DNA of 39,670 nucleotides from a virus. The stretch spans positions 1-39,670 of IMG/VR virus record IMGVR_UViG_3300013286_000025. One strand, 5' to 3'. Positions within the stretch are counted from its first letter, which is position 1; the number at the start of each line of letters is the position of its first letter. This document shows positions 7,166 through 14,161 of the stretch, piece after piece. The notes under the pieces were generated by a model, which saw nothing but the letters and a program-made list of their open reading frames with translations, had not been told where the DNA came from and made no database searches. The translations under genes and the position numbers were made by a program.

Positions 7166-7540
7166 ATGATGATTTACATTCTATACACCCTTGTTGATAT
7201 TACAGCTACCGGTCACTACAAATCTCGAAACGATTTAGAAAGACTACAGCAACAGAACTTTGATACCGTGATCCAGACTATAGGATTAAGCGGCAATGTT
7301 TACTACGAGGATGCTCCAAAAATAATCTCAGCAGATATATTTGGCAATCCCAAATACCGTTGTTGGTATTTTGAATGGCGCATGGAAATTGATCACTTGT
7401 TTGAACAAGACGGTGATGAAATCTACAAGCTAAAACAGCTATTTGAATATGTGCCTTTTATTGCAGGACTAACCGAATCTGCAACAGTTGACAAGCCCAT
7501 GTTCCGTTTAGGCAAGAACATAATATTTGACTGTAAGTAA
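7166..7540 (+). CDS. Conserved T4-like phage protein of unknown function
   Basis: 124 residues (122 if started at the second ATG, 7169). It opens with MMIYILYTLVDITATGHYKS, then a Gln-rich helix (DLERLQQQNFDTVIQTIGLS). A central YRCWYFEWRMEID segment and a late block (FIAGLTESATVDKPMF) follow. I recognise the YTLVDIT...QQNFDTVIQ...GL layout as a family common in T4-like marine phages, usually near head/neck genes, with no assigned function. There is no Shine-Dalgarno; a TAAATA hexamer abuts the start. Confidence 0.65.
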   Translation: MMIYILYTLVDITATGHYKSRNDLERLQQQNFDTVIQTIGLSGNVYYEDAPKIISADIFGNPKYRCWYFEWRMEIDHLFEQDGDEIYKLKQLFEYVPFIAGLTESATVDKPMFRLGKNIIFDCK

Positions 7541-7600
7541 TAAATAAACAGTAAAAGGCACACAGTAATCTATAGGCATTCAATCATACACTAGGCACAT

Positions 7601-7615
7601 GACTCGGAGCGAGTC
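7601..7615 (+). promoter_or_regulatory. Short hairpin in the 7541-7642 gap
   Basis: GACTCG-GAG-CGAGTC is a 6-bp stem with a 3-nt loop, followed by CTTGA, not a T-run, so it is a poor terminator. A TAAATA hexamer starts the gap (7541-7546) and a TTGGAG Shine-Dalgarno ends it. It may be a leader hairpin; no gene is seen in the gap. Confidence 0.4.
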
Positions 7616-7642
7616 CTTGACTTATCACATTGGAGAGCCCAG

Positions 7643-7990
7643 ATGGCCACAAAAGAAGCTGTAGCACAATTAGCCACACTGCCCGAGCGAGTAGCAGTGG
7701 TAGAAACCAAAATACAAGCAATAGAAGGAAAAATTGACGATCTCAAAGCAGATGTCAAAGACATGCATAACTGCTTGGACAACACTAGAGATTTGTTAGA
7801 CAAGAAGCTGAGCGCAATGAGCGATGCTAGCAACAAACAGCATGACGAAATCTTTCAAAAGATCAACAGCTTAGAAAAAATCAAAAGCAAAGTCACAATA
7901 TATGCCATGGTAGGATTGGCTTTTGCCGCTGGCACCGGGTGGATCAATGCTGTTAATTTTCCGCATATATTAAAGTTCCTAGGCTTGTAA
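7643..7990 (+). CDS. Coiled-coil membrane-anchored protein
   Basis: 115 residues. Residues 5-90 form a long heptad-like helix (AVVETKIQAIEGKIDDLKAD, then DLLDKKLSAMSDASNKQHDE and INSLEKIKSK). This is followed by one hydrophobic segment (VTIYAMVGLAFAAGTGWINA) and a short C-terminal tail (VNFPHILKFLGL). The layout resembles XhlA-type haemolysin/holin accessory proteins, but sequence motifs do not prove that. GGAG lies 12 nt before the ATG. A role at the host membrane is likely; the lysis link is inference. Confidence 0.6.
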   Translation: MATKEAVAQLATLPERVAVVETKIQAIEGKIDDLKADVKDMHNCLDNTRDLLDKKLSAMSDASNKQHDEIFQKINSLEKIKSKVTIYAMVGLAFAAGTGWINAVNFPHILKFLGL

Positions 7991-7996
7991 TTCTGT

Positions 7997-8002
7997 TAAA
8001 TA
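7997..8002 (+). promoter_or_regulatory. TAAATA element 4 nt before the 8007 start
   Basis: GTTAAATACAGA followed by ATG; no Shine-Dalgarno is present. One of the cases in which the hexamer abuts the start codon. Confidence 0.5.
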
Positions 8003-8006
8003 CAGA

Positions 8007-8696
8007 ATGCAGTTTACAGAACTATCAATTAATCCTCTAAGTCATAACACTGATCTCAATCCGGCTCTATGGCAGGGTAACCGTTTGCGCAAAGATGCCA
8101 GACACAAACTATTGCAAATTGCCAAACATTTTGCCAACTTCTTAAACACCCCAATCCGACTAAAAGACATCACTGTTAGCGGAAGCAACGCTGGCTACAA
8201 CTATAGTGAATACAGTGATATTGATCTACATCTAGTGGTTAACACATCACCTGCTCAAGCAGAACTGTTCACAGCCAAAAAGAATCAATACAATTTTACC
8301 TACAATATAAAGATAAACGGAGTACCGGTTGAGCTTTATGTACAGTCTGCAGATCAGCCACATCACTCAGCTGGCATTTACAGTGTACTCAACGATCATT
8401 GGATCAGCAAGCCAGACGCTACTGCTCCTGATGTCAGTATTCGAGATATTAGAAGTAAAACTCGCAACTATGCAGGACAAATCAATCAAGCTCTGCGCAG
8501 TGATGACTTACAAAAGGCCAAAGATACTATGGAAGAATTGCGTAGACTACGCAAAGCAGGGCTCGAGTCAAACGGTGAATCTAGTGTTGAGAATCTGGCA
8601 TTTAAACTGCTCAGAGCTCGAGGACAGATTGACAAACTCCATAAATACATAACTAAACTAGAAAGTGCTGAATTAAGCCTTGGGGAACAACAATGA
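8007..8696 (+). CDS. Nucleotidyltransferase-domain protein
   Basis: 229 residues. It shows a clear nucleotidyltransferase signature: SGSNAG (58-63) followed by YSDIDLHLVV (69-78) with the metal-binding Asp71 and Asp73, and a third acidic residue, Glu109, in VPVELYVQ. The C-terminal ~90 residues are helical and charged (LQKAKDTMEELRRLRKAGLE). The fold is shared by poly(A) polymerases, aminoglycoside nucleotidyltransferases and MNT-type antitoxin enzymes; the substrate cannot be told. Its stop overlaps the next ATG. It may be expressed from a leaderless message (TAAATA 4 nt upstream). Confidence 0.75.
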   Translation: MQFTELSINPLSHNTDLNPALWQGNRLRKDARHKLLQIAKHFANFLNTPIRLKDITVSGSNAGYNYSEYSDIDLHLVVNTSPAQAELFTAKKNQYNFTYNIKINGVPVELYVQSADQPHHSAGIYSVLNDHWISKPDATAPDVSIRDIRSKTRNYAGQINQALRSDDLQKAKDTMEELRRLRKAGLESNGESSVENLAFKLLRARGQIDKLHKYITKLESAELSLGEQQ

Positions 8697-9424
8697 AAAT
8701 TAATCATGTAATAAGCGAACAGAAAAAAGGCGTTAGAGCTGTCAAGCACAACAAGAAGCCACACGACCCTGCTGCTACCCACGCCAAGGCCAAAGAAAAA
8801 CTAGCCCCAATCAAGCCAATGGAATCACAAGGTGTAGCGGAGGCTTTCCAAAATGACGAATCTAATTTAATGTATAGATACGACAGCGCAAGCGGTAAAC
8901 TTAAACAACGAATGATTGACAATCACGATGAGCGTACTGCTCATCAACACGGTTATAGAGACAGTGTTGAAAGTGCTCTTAGAGTGGCTAATATTATCCG
9001 TAGCAAATTTGACTCTAGTAAGTTTATACAAAATATTGGCGGCAAATGGGTACCGGTAAATCCATTTGGTAGTGCCGATGATGTTGAAGAAGCGCAAGGC
9101 GATCCAATTGGTACAGTACAATCAGCTACCCCAGATGGTAAAGTGGCTATTAAAACTGACACTGGCGTAGTTACTACTGATAAAACAGCATTGCTTCCAG
9201 GAGCAACTCCGCAAGACCCACTACAGATGAAACCAGATGCTGCCGGTGATGCGTTAAAACCCGGCGCAAAAGTTGTTAGTGCCGCAGAAGACATACTACC
9301 TCCTCCAGCCGATAGTCAAAGTCCTATACACGGCGGGACAGTACACGGTGACGAAGGCCACGGCGATAACCACCATAATGAAATTATTCAATTGCTCAAG
9401 CGCCTAGCACATCGTGACGCCTAA
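8693..9424 (+). CDS. Hypothetical phage protein, probably virion/core-associated
   Basis: 243 residues. The N-terminus is basic and Lys-rich (HVISEQKKGVRAVKHNKKPH). A central stretch carries GVAEAF, a hallmark of a group of phage proteins that begin MKI...; then HQHGYRDSVESALRVANIIR. An acidic, Pro/Gly/His-rich C-terminus (HGGTVHGDEGHGDNHHNEII) follows. No catalytic motif. It overlaps the upstream NTase gene by 4 nt and belongs to a run of small virion-assembly-type genes up to 11302. His-rich clusters might bind metal, but this is inference. Confidence 0.5.
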   Translation: MKINHVISEQKKGVRAVKHNKKPHDPAATHAKAKEKLAPIKPMESQGVAEAFQNDESNLMYRYDSASGKLKQRMIDNHDERTAHQHGYRDSVESALRVANIIRSKFDSSKFIQNIGGKWVPVNPFGSADDVEEAQGDPIGTVQSATPDGKVAIKTDTGVVTTDKTALLPGATPQDPLQMKPDAAGDALKPGAKVVSAAEDILPPPADSQSPIHGGTVHGDEGHGDNHHNEIIQLLKRLAHRDA

Positions 9425-9425
9425 G

Positions 9426-9638
9426 ATGAAAATAACAGAAATTAATGACATCACTGTGTATGTGTCTAATGCCGAGAAAAAGATGTTAGACACTATACGC
9501 CGAGCAGGTCGTCCATTACACAGCTTTTCGGAACACGAACAGTTCATAATCGCCAGCCTAGTACGCAAAGATTTGGTAATTAAAGAGGGGGATATATATC
9601 CTCAAGTATTTGCCAATGAAAATAAAAAAACAAGCTGA
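9426..9638 (+). CDS. Small hypothetical phage protein
   Basis: 70 residues from the ATG at 9426 (MKITEINDITVYVSNAEKKM); a GTG at 9414 in the same frame is less likely because the MKITEI opening recurs in this phage group. Content: LDTIRRAGRPLHSFSEHEQF, IIASLVRKDLVIKEG, a helix-turn-helix-sized helical body that resembles winged-helix fragments, but no specific motif is provable. It overlaps the next gene by 23 nt. Confidence 0.5.
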   Translation: MKITEINDITVYVSNAEKKMLDTIRRAGRPLHSFSEHEQFIIASLVRKDLVIKEGDIYPQVFANENKKTS

Positions 9639-10047
9639 ACGATTAGAAACTTTTCTTGAAGATGAATTCAAGAAAAAAGTCCCATTGGCAGTGTTACCTG
9701 ACCGAAGCATAGTCTATAAAAGATTTAAAATATCACAAAACAAACAAAGTCAGTGGTGTTTACGCTATCTAGGCGGTTTTGATATAGACACATTTAGACT
9801 TAAGACAACAGCAGCCATTGCAGCCAAACATTACGATCGCAGTAGTCTAGTTAAATACAATGAAGTAAAACTTCTTGACACCAACTATTGGACTGCCGCA
9901 GTTGATGCTGAGATTTTCAAATACAGATACGACAACACAAAAGATTTTGACCGTAAAATGCTGTTTTTGTGCAGATGGGAACTTGCTCGCGATAAAGCCA
10001 ATCACTATAAAAGCGAAATAACCAGAATGTTCAAAGCGGCCTTTTGA
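9616..10047 (+). CDS. Hypothetical conserved phage protein
   Basis: 143 residues from the ATG at 9616 (MKIKKQAERLETFLEDEFKK). It is basic and helical, with a central VYKRFKISQNKQSQWCLRYL, then DIDTFRLKTTAAIAAKHYDR and a C-terminal helix rich in Arg/Lys. A nucleic-acid- or core-binding role would suit the charge, but I do not recognise the family. A TAAATA element follows its stop directly. Confidence 0.5.
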   Translation: MKIKKQAERLETFLEDEFKKKVPLAVLPDRSIVYKRFKISQNKQSQWCLRYLGGFDIDTFRLKTTAAIAAKHYDRSSLVKYNEVKLLDTNYWTAAVDAEIFKYRYDNTKDFDRKMLFLCRWELARDKANHYKSEITRMFKAAF

Positions 10048-10053
10048 TAAATA
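10048..10053 (+). promoter_or_regulatory. TAAATA late-promoter-like element
   Basis: TGATAAATAAT directly after the stop of the 9616 gene and 27 nt before the ATG at 10080. Confidence 0.5.
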
Positions 10054-10079
10054 ATACTAAAGCCTTTAGGGACTAAAAA

Positions 10080-10988
10080 ATGAACATCACAGAACTTTCA
10101 CATCCAAAAACAAGCAAGGCGCTGAACGAAAGCCTAGCTAAGAAATTTGGTTATAAATTAAACTTGGACAGTTTCACCATGGAACAACTGCAATCTGCTC
10201 GTGACAAGATCACAGCACAATTAGTTGCGTTCGAAACCAGTCAAAATTATGATGCTGTTTATGAAAACAACAGTTATCAAAAGGATCGCACATTGTTAGA
10301 TGTGATCACACAAGCAATTTCAGAGCGTACTCTAAGCCCAGGCGAAGAATCTAAGAAAGAAAAGTTTGTTAAAGGCATGAAGAAAAAGTCAGGCGAATTT
10401 AAAAAGCGTTATGGCGACAAAGGCGATGAAGTAATGAACGCCACAGCTACTAAAATGGCAAAGAAAGAAAGCATTGAAGAAGCAATGGGTGTACTACGCG
10501 ATGTACTTGCAGAAAGAACATTACTAGAAGGCGAAGAAGAAAAAGCCGCACTAATCATGAGTGCTAGAGACATGGTAGATAAACTTACCGGATGGTTAGA
10601 AGATGTGGCTTCATTAAAAGCAGAAACAATGCTCGAATTAGTAGACTCTATAAGAGACGAACTAGGCTCGCAGACCAGCACTCAGTTTGCAGAAAAAGTT
10701 AAACCAGCATTAGAAGAAGTATACACTTGTTTGGAAACAAACCGTCAGGCATTATCACAAGCAGTTGCTATCCTAACAGGCGAAGAAGCTCCGGGCATGG
10801 GCGCAGAAGGTGCTCCGGCCCCAGCTCCAAATGAGGCAACTCCGGGCGCAGAAGAATTTCCATCAGGCGATGCATTTGATGCAGCTGCTGCTGCGGCCGG
10901 TGGTACTGAAGAAGCAGGCCGCGAAAAGCGTGAGTCAGTGGAATACAGCCGCAGACTAGGCAACATACTAAGCTCAAAAAAAAAGTAA
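10080..10988 (+). CDS. Virion/prohead-core-type protein, zero-frame product of a probable frameshift gene
   Basis: 302 residues. Helical and charged throughout: MNITELSHPKTSKALNESLA, a conserved KFVKGMKKKSGEFKKRYGDK basic block near 98-117, VMNATATKMAKKE, then acidic helices. A Pro/Ala/Gly/Glu-rich linker (about 237-290) precedes the end RRLGNILSSKKK. Such proteins are seen as core or structural proteins in T4-like marine phages. The frame ends at TAA (10986) immediately after nine A and a G; a -1 slip there continues the protein for 105 residues (separate entries). The short and long forms probably share this N-terminus. Confidence 0.65.
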   Translation: MNITELSHPKTSKALNESLAKKFGYKLNLDSFTMEQLQSARDKITAQLVAFETSQNYDAVYENNSYQKDRTLLDVITQAISERTLSPGEESKKEKFVKGMKKKSGEFKKRYGDKGDEVMNATATKMAKKESIEEAMGVLRDVLAERTLLEGEEEKAALIMSARDMVDKLTGWLEDVASLKAETMLELVDSIRDELGSQTSTQFAEKVKPALEEVYTCLETNRQALSQAVAILTGEEAPGMGAEGAPAPAPNEATPGAEEFPSGDAFDAAAAAAGGTEEAGREKRESVEYSRRLGNILSSKKK

Positions 10989-11017
10989 ATGAGGGTGCGG
11001 ATAATCTTATCCGCACC
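10979..11017 (+). promoter_or_regulatory. Probable programmed -1 frameshift signal: A_AAA_AAG slippery site plus hairpin
   Basis: In the zero frame the bases at 10979-10985 read A AAA AAG, the canonical bacterial -1 heptamer used in dnaX. The stop TAA follows at once. After an 8-nt spacer comes a perfect hairpin: GGTGCGGATA (10994-11003), loop AATCT-type 4 nt, TATCCGCACC (11008-11017), 10 bp with no mismatch. No T-run follows, so it is not a terminator. The -1 frame is open for 105 codons and has no ATG, GTG or TTG near its start. Confidence 0.8.
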
Positions 11018-11302
11018 TTAACTGTTCTCAAAGCTAGAGCAGATTCAAAAAATCAAACAGCTACATACAGTTGGGATGCCGTTGGTAATATTCTAGATGG
11101 CAGCTTTGACTATGAAACATTCAAAGCTGAGTTTGATCAAATACCCGCACTAAAAAATCTAGTAAACAACTTTGACAGTCGTGGTATCACATTAAAAACC
11201 CGGGCCAAACCGGAACCTACAAAAGGTGCCGATGATGGTAAATCTGGGTTAGATGCTGGTGCAAAACGAGCCGCGAGCAAAACACTCAAACAACCCGGTT
11301 GA
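10985..11302 (+). CDS. -1-frame C-terminal extension of the 10080 protein
   Basis: From the slip point the -1 frame reads VNEGADNLIRTLTVLKARAD, an aromatic/acidic core (SWDAVGNILDGSFDYETFKA), IPALKNLVNNFDSRGITLKT and a Lys/Ala/Gly-rich tail ending TLKQPG. This is coherent protein sequence: the SFDYETFKAEFDQIPALKNL block looks like a small conserved phage domain. There is no in-frame start codon or Shine-Dalgarno, so it is most simply made as a 407-residue fusion. The alternative is a one-base error in the A9 run, which would make one continuous gene; the hairpin argues for regulation. Confidence 0.7.
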   Translation, partial: VNEGADNLIRTLTVLKARADSKNQTATYSWDAVGNILDGSFDYETFKAEFDQIPALKNLVNNFDSRGITLKTRAKPEPTKGADDGKSGLDAGAKRAASKTLKQPG

Positions 11303-11332
11303 CCTAGGGGGTAAAAGGCTATATAATGAACT

Positions 11333-12034
11333 ATGACCCTTTTACAACCCAAATATACATATACCAAATTATCAAGAGACGACAGTTCGGGTAAACGCTT
11401 GTATGCCACTCCCCAAGGACACAAAGTACCAAGTGTAACTACAATCTTAGATAAAACCAAACCACAAGAAGCTCGCGATGCACTGGCTCGATGGAAAAAA
11501 TCTGTTGGTGAAAAGAAAGCACAAGAGATAGTTACCGAAGCCGCAGGCCGTGGTACTCGTATGCACAAGTACCTTGAAGACTATGTGGAGCAAGGGTTTT
11601 TGTCAGAACCCGGAACTAATCCATTCAGTCAACAAAGCCATAGCATGGCTGGAGTGATTGTAGAACAAGGACTTGCCAATGTCAGTGAAGTTTGGGGTAA
11701 CGAAGTTCCCTTATATTTCCCAGAACTATATGCGGGAACTACTGATTGCGTGGGCATACACAACGGTGATCAAAGTATCCTAGATTACAAACAGTCAAAT
11801 AAGCCTAAGAAACTAGAGTGGATTGGTGATTATTTTCTACAGTTAACAGCCTACGCATTGGCACACAACGAAGTACACGGAACTAACATACGCAAAGGTG
11901 TTATTATGATGTGCGTCAAACCAGTAGAAAATGATCTGCCTGTTTATCAGGAATTTATACTAAAACCTGAAGATTTTGACTACTGGACAGAAGAGTGGTG
12001 TAAACGAGTGGAACAGTACTATAAACAGATGTGA
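11333..12034 (+). CDS. PD-(D/E)XK (RecB/Cas4-like) nuclease
   Basis: 233 residues. The motifs of the RecB-type nuclease fold are in order: GTRMHKYLEDY (74-84), a typical early helix; EVPLYF (124-129); AGTTDCVG (134-141) with the catalytic Asp138; ILDYKQS (149-155) with Asp151 and Lys153; and YFLQLTAYALA (167-177), the QxxxY motif. This set predicts a Mg-dependent DNA exonuclease, a common gene in T4-like phages and probably used in DNA processing or repair. AAAAGG lies 14 nt upstream. It follows the frameshift extension by 30 nt. Confidence 0.8.
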   Translation: MTLLQPKYTYTKLSRDDSSGKRLYATPQGHKVPSVTTILDKTKPQEARDALARWKKSVGEKKAQEIVTEAAGRGTRMHKYLEDYVEQGFLSEPGTNPFSQQSHSMAGVIVEQGLANVSEVWGNEVPLYFPELYAGTTDCVGIHNGDQSILDYKQSNKPKKLEWIGDYFLQLTAYALAHNEVHGTNIRKGVIMMCVKPVENDLPVYQEFILKPEDFDYWTEEWCKRVEQYYKQM

Positions 12035-12040
12035 TAAATA
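12035..12040 (+). promoter_or_regulatory. TAAATA late-promoter-like element before the tail spike gene
   Basis: TGATAAATATCG directly after the nuclease stop, 20 nt before the tail spike ATG, with AGAGGA between as Shine-Dalgarno. Confidence 0.55.
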
Positions 12041-12060
12041 TCGTATAAGAGGATATTTTC

Positions 12061-13704
12061 ATGGCTGTTTTACAGATTTCTAAAATACAAGTCCGCAGAG
12101 GTCAAAAGCAACAGGGTACCGGGTTGCCGCAATTGGCATCGGGTGAAATGGCATGGGCTATTGATACTCAGGAACTTTACATAGGTAACGGTGCGTTGAC
12201 CGAAGGTGCTCCAATTATTGGAAACAGCAAAGTGATTACTGAGCATGACAATCTTCTAGATCTTGTTGGAGCTTATCAATTTGCTAAAAATACACCCACA
12301 ATACGAACTGGTGTAGATTCAACTCATCCTGTACTACAAAATCTACAAGATGTAATAGATCAATTGGTAACAGCAAATAACTTTGGTGTGAGAGGAAACG
12401 GCATCACCGACGATACTGCGGCAATACAACGAGCAATAGATCAATTATTCTTAAATCCTGCCACAGTTGGCAGTGCAGATGCTCGAGTTGAATTGTCGTT
12501 TGGTCCTGGTACCTATATTATTTCTAGCACTATCTACTTGCCCAGCTATGTGTTTATCACAGGTACTGGTGTAGAAAAAACCATATTCAGCTACACCGGA
12601 ACAAATAATAGTTCAGTGTTTAGTTTTATCAATGACAGTTCTACTACCAACAGCAGAAATAAATTTACAAATATCACATACAATGCTCAACCCAAATATG
12701 CCAAGTTGCGAGCGTTCAGTATTCGAACAAACCAAAACAATGTTACTGGAATAGAATTAAATTCTGTAAGAGACAGTATATTTGAAGAAATTGAAATTAA
12801 CGGCACATGGGTTTACAATGTAGGTCCATTATCAGCCAGTGTTGGCATACTGGCAAATGTTGATCCTGCCCACTCATCAGTGACTTGCCAACGAAATACT
12901 TTTGACAAAGTTTCTGTACAGTCATTGGCCTATGGTATCTATGCAGACATCGGGTTCAACAGAAATACTATTGACAACTGTTATTTTTATAGAAACTTCA
13001 ATGGACTAGCATTTGGCATTGGCAACACTCCTGGTACCGGACCTGCAAAAAACTCTATCAGCAACACATCGTTTGATTATATTTCTCGACAGGGTATTAT
13101 AATAACCAAAGGCACTGGTAATCGATCAAGAGGCAACAATTTCTTGAATGTTGGTAACAGCGGCGCCAGCAATGCAGATCCATTCAATGGTTCTGGACAG
13201 TTTAGTCAAATACAGTTTACACAACCTGGAAACACCAGTGTACAAGACACATTTGACCGTGTGGTAGATTTGTCAATCAATCCCACTAACTTTTCTCAAT
13301 CGTATATTTCAGAAGTTGGCGGGTATGCAAATTTGATCAATCAAGAACCTGTTAGTCTGGGACTTCCTTACACTGTCACATTCCTTAAATTATTTAGATT
13401 GCCATTGGGCGCTTCAATGAGTTATAATGTACAGTATGTTTACAGAACAAGTGCCTACAATCGCATGCGCAGTGGCACCATACAATTGATGATTGACTTG
13501 CAACATAACAGTGTACAGTTGACTGACGAATTTGACTTTACTGGCGCTCAATGGGGTACCGGCGGTTATACTGGCGACGAAGAAAGCCTTTACTTCAAAG
13601 CCACTATAGAAAATGGAAGTGTTGTAATTTCTTATATCAACACTGCGCCCAGTGACACTGCCAACAATGCATCCTTAACCTATACCTATAACCTATTGCG
13701 TTAA
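12061..13704 (+). CDS. Tail spike/fibre with pectate-lyase-type beta-helix
   Basis: 547 residues. Residues 5-55 (QISKIQVRRGQKQQGTGLPQ, SGEMAWAIDTQELYIGNG) form the small N-terminal tail-attachment domain found in many phage fibres and in major tropism determinant-like proteins. A link follows, and FGVRGNGITDDTAAIQRAID (108-127) opens a right-handed parallel beta-helix of the pectate-lyase superfamily, with a typical FGPGTYIISSTIYLP. The C-terminal ~150 residues form a beta-type cap (SIEDLQ-free, NSVQLTDEFDFTGAQW). It may bind or cleave a host surface polysaccharide; catalytic residues cannot be assigned. Its stop overlaps the next ATG (TAATG). Confidence 0.85.
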   Translation: MAVLQISKIQVRRGQKQQGTGLPQLASGEMAWAIDTQELYIGNGALTEGAPIIGNSKVITEHDNLLDLVGAYQFAKNTPTIRTGVDSTHPVLQNLQDVIDQLVTANNFGVRGNGITDDTAAIQRAIDQLFLNPATVGSADARVELSFGPGTYIISSTIYLPSYVFITGTGVEKTIFSYTGTNNSSVFSFINDSSTTNSRNKFTNITYNAQPKYAKLRAFSIRTNQNNVTGIELNSVRDSIFEEIEINGTWVYNVGPLSASVGILANVDPAHSSVTCQRNTFDKVSVQSLAYGIYADIGFNRNTIDNCYFYRNFNGLAFGIGNTPGTGPAKNSISNTSFDYISRQGIIITKGTGNRSRGNNFLNVGNSGASNADPFNGSGQFSQIQFTQPGNTSVQDTFDRVVDLSINPTNFSQSYISEVGGYANLINQEPVSLGLPYTVTFLKLFRLPLGASMSYNVQYVYRTSAYNRMRSGTIQLMIDLQHNSVQLTDEFDFTGAQWGTGGYTGDEESLYFKATIENGSVVISYINTAPSDTANNASLTYTYNLLR

Positions 13705-14135
13705 TGTTTGTAATTGACCGTGCTAGTCAAACACAATTTGCATCTTGGATGCAATTAAGAAAGGACCTCGAACAGGTCGATAATCCCCTAGAAACTGCGG
13801 CACAGTATTTTTTAAAACTGCCTCGAGCTAAATTTTATACTGATCCATACGACGATTCAAGATGGCCCACTCCTTGGGAACTGATTGAAGAAAATGAATA
13901 CTGCCAATTCAATATCATTCTCGGCATCTGTTATACTTTACAATTAACTGAGCGTTTTAAAAATTGTAATGCAACGATAAATGTGGCACTTGACACGATC
14001 GATAAAACAGTGTATTATATACTGTTTATAAATGATAAAGTATACGGCTACCTAGAAGAAGATTGGATCTTATCTGCTCAATTGCCTAAATCTTTAAGAT
14101 TACAGAAGATTTACACGATGAAGCCACTCCACTAA
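13704..14135 (+). CDS. Hypothetical phage protein after the tail spike
   Basis: 143 residues; the ATG shares a base with the upstream stop and there is no Shine-Dalgarno, so coupling is likely. It begins MFVIDRASQTQFASWMQLRK and carries FYTDPYDDSRWPTPWELIEE near 50-70, then a Cys/Ile-rich central strand and a YVYYILFINDKVYG-like beta hairpin. The WPTPWEL block recurs in large-phage proteins of unknown function; I cannot give a role. The stop lies inside a TAAATA hexamer. Confidence 0.5.
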   Translation: MFVIDRASQTQFASWMQLRKDLEQVDNPLETAAQYFLKLPRAKFYTDPYDDSRWPTPWELIEENEYCQFNIILGICYTLQLTERFKNCNATINVALDTIDKTVYYILFINDKVYGYLEEDWILSAQLPKSLRLQKIYTMKPLH

Positions 14136-14138
14136 ATA
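14133..14138 (+). promoter_or_regulatory. TAAATA element overlapping the stop before nrdA
   Basis: CACTAAATACAAC; the stop codon TAA is the first half of the hexamer. The nrdA ATG is 23 nt downstream. Confidence 0.5.
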
Positions 14139-14161
14139 CAACCTGTACAAGCGAAAGAACA

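Noticed and set aside
8486-8782. Minus-strand open frames opposite the 8007-9424 genes (also 8704-8922, 8953-9294)
   Set aside because: The plus-strand frames have NTase motifs and coupled starts; the antisense frames have no recognisable features.
10994-11017. Hairpin after the 10080 gene as a transcription terminator
   Set aside because: The stem is perfect but no T-run follows, and the coding frame continues through it; a frameshift stimulator fits better.
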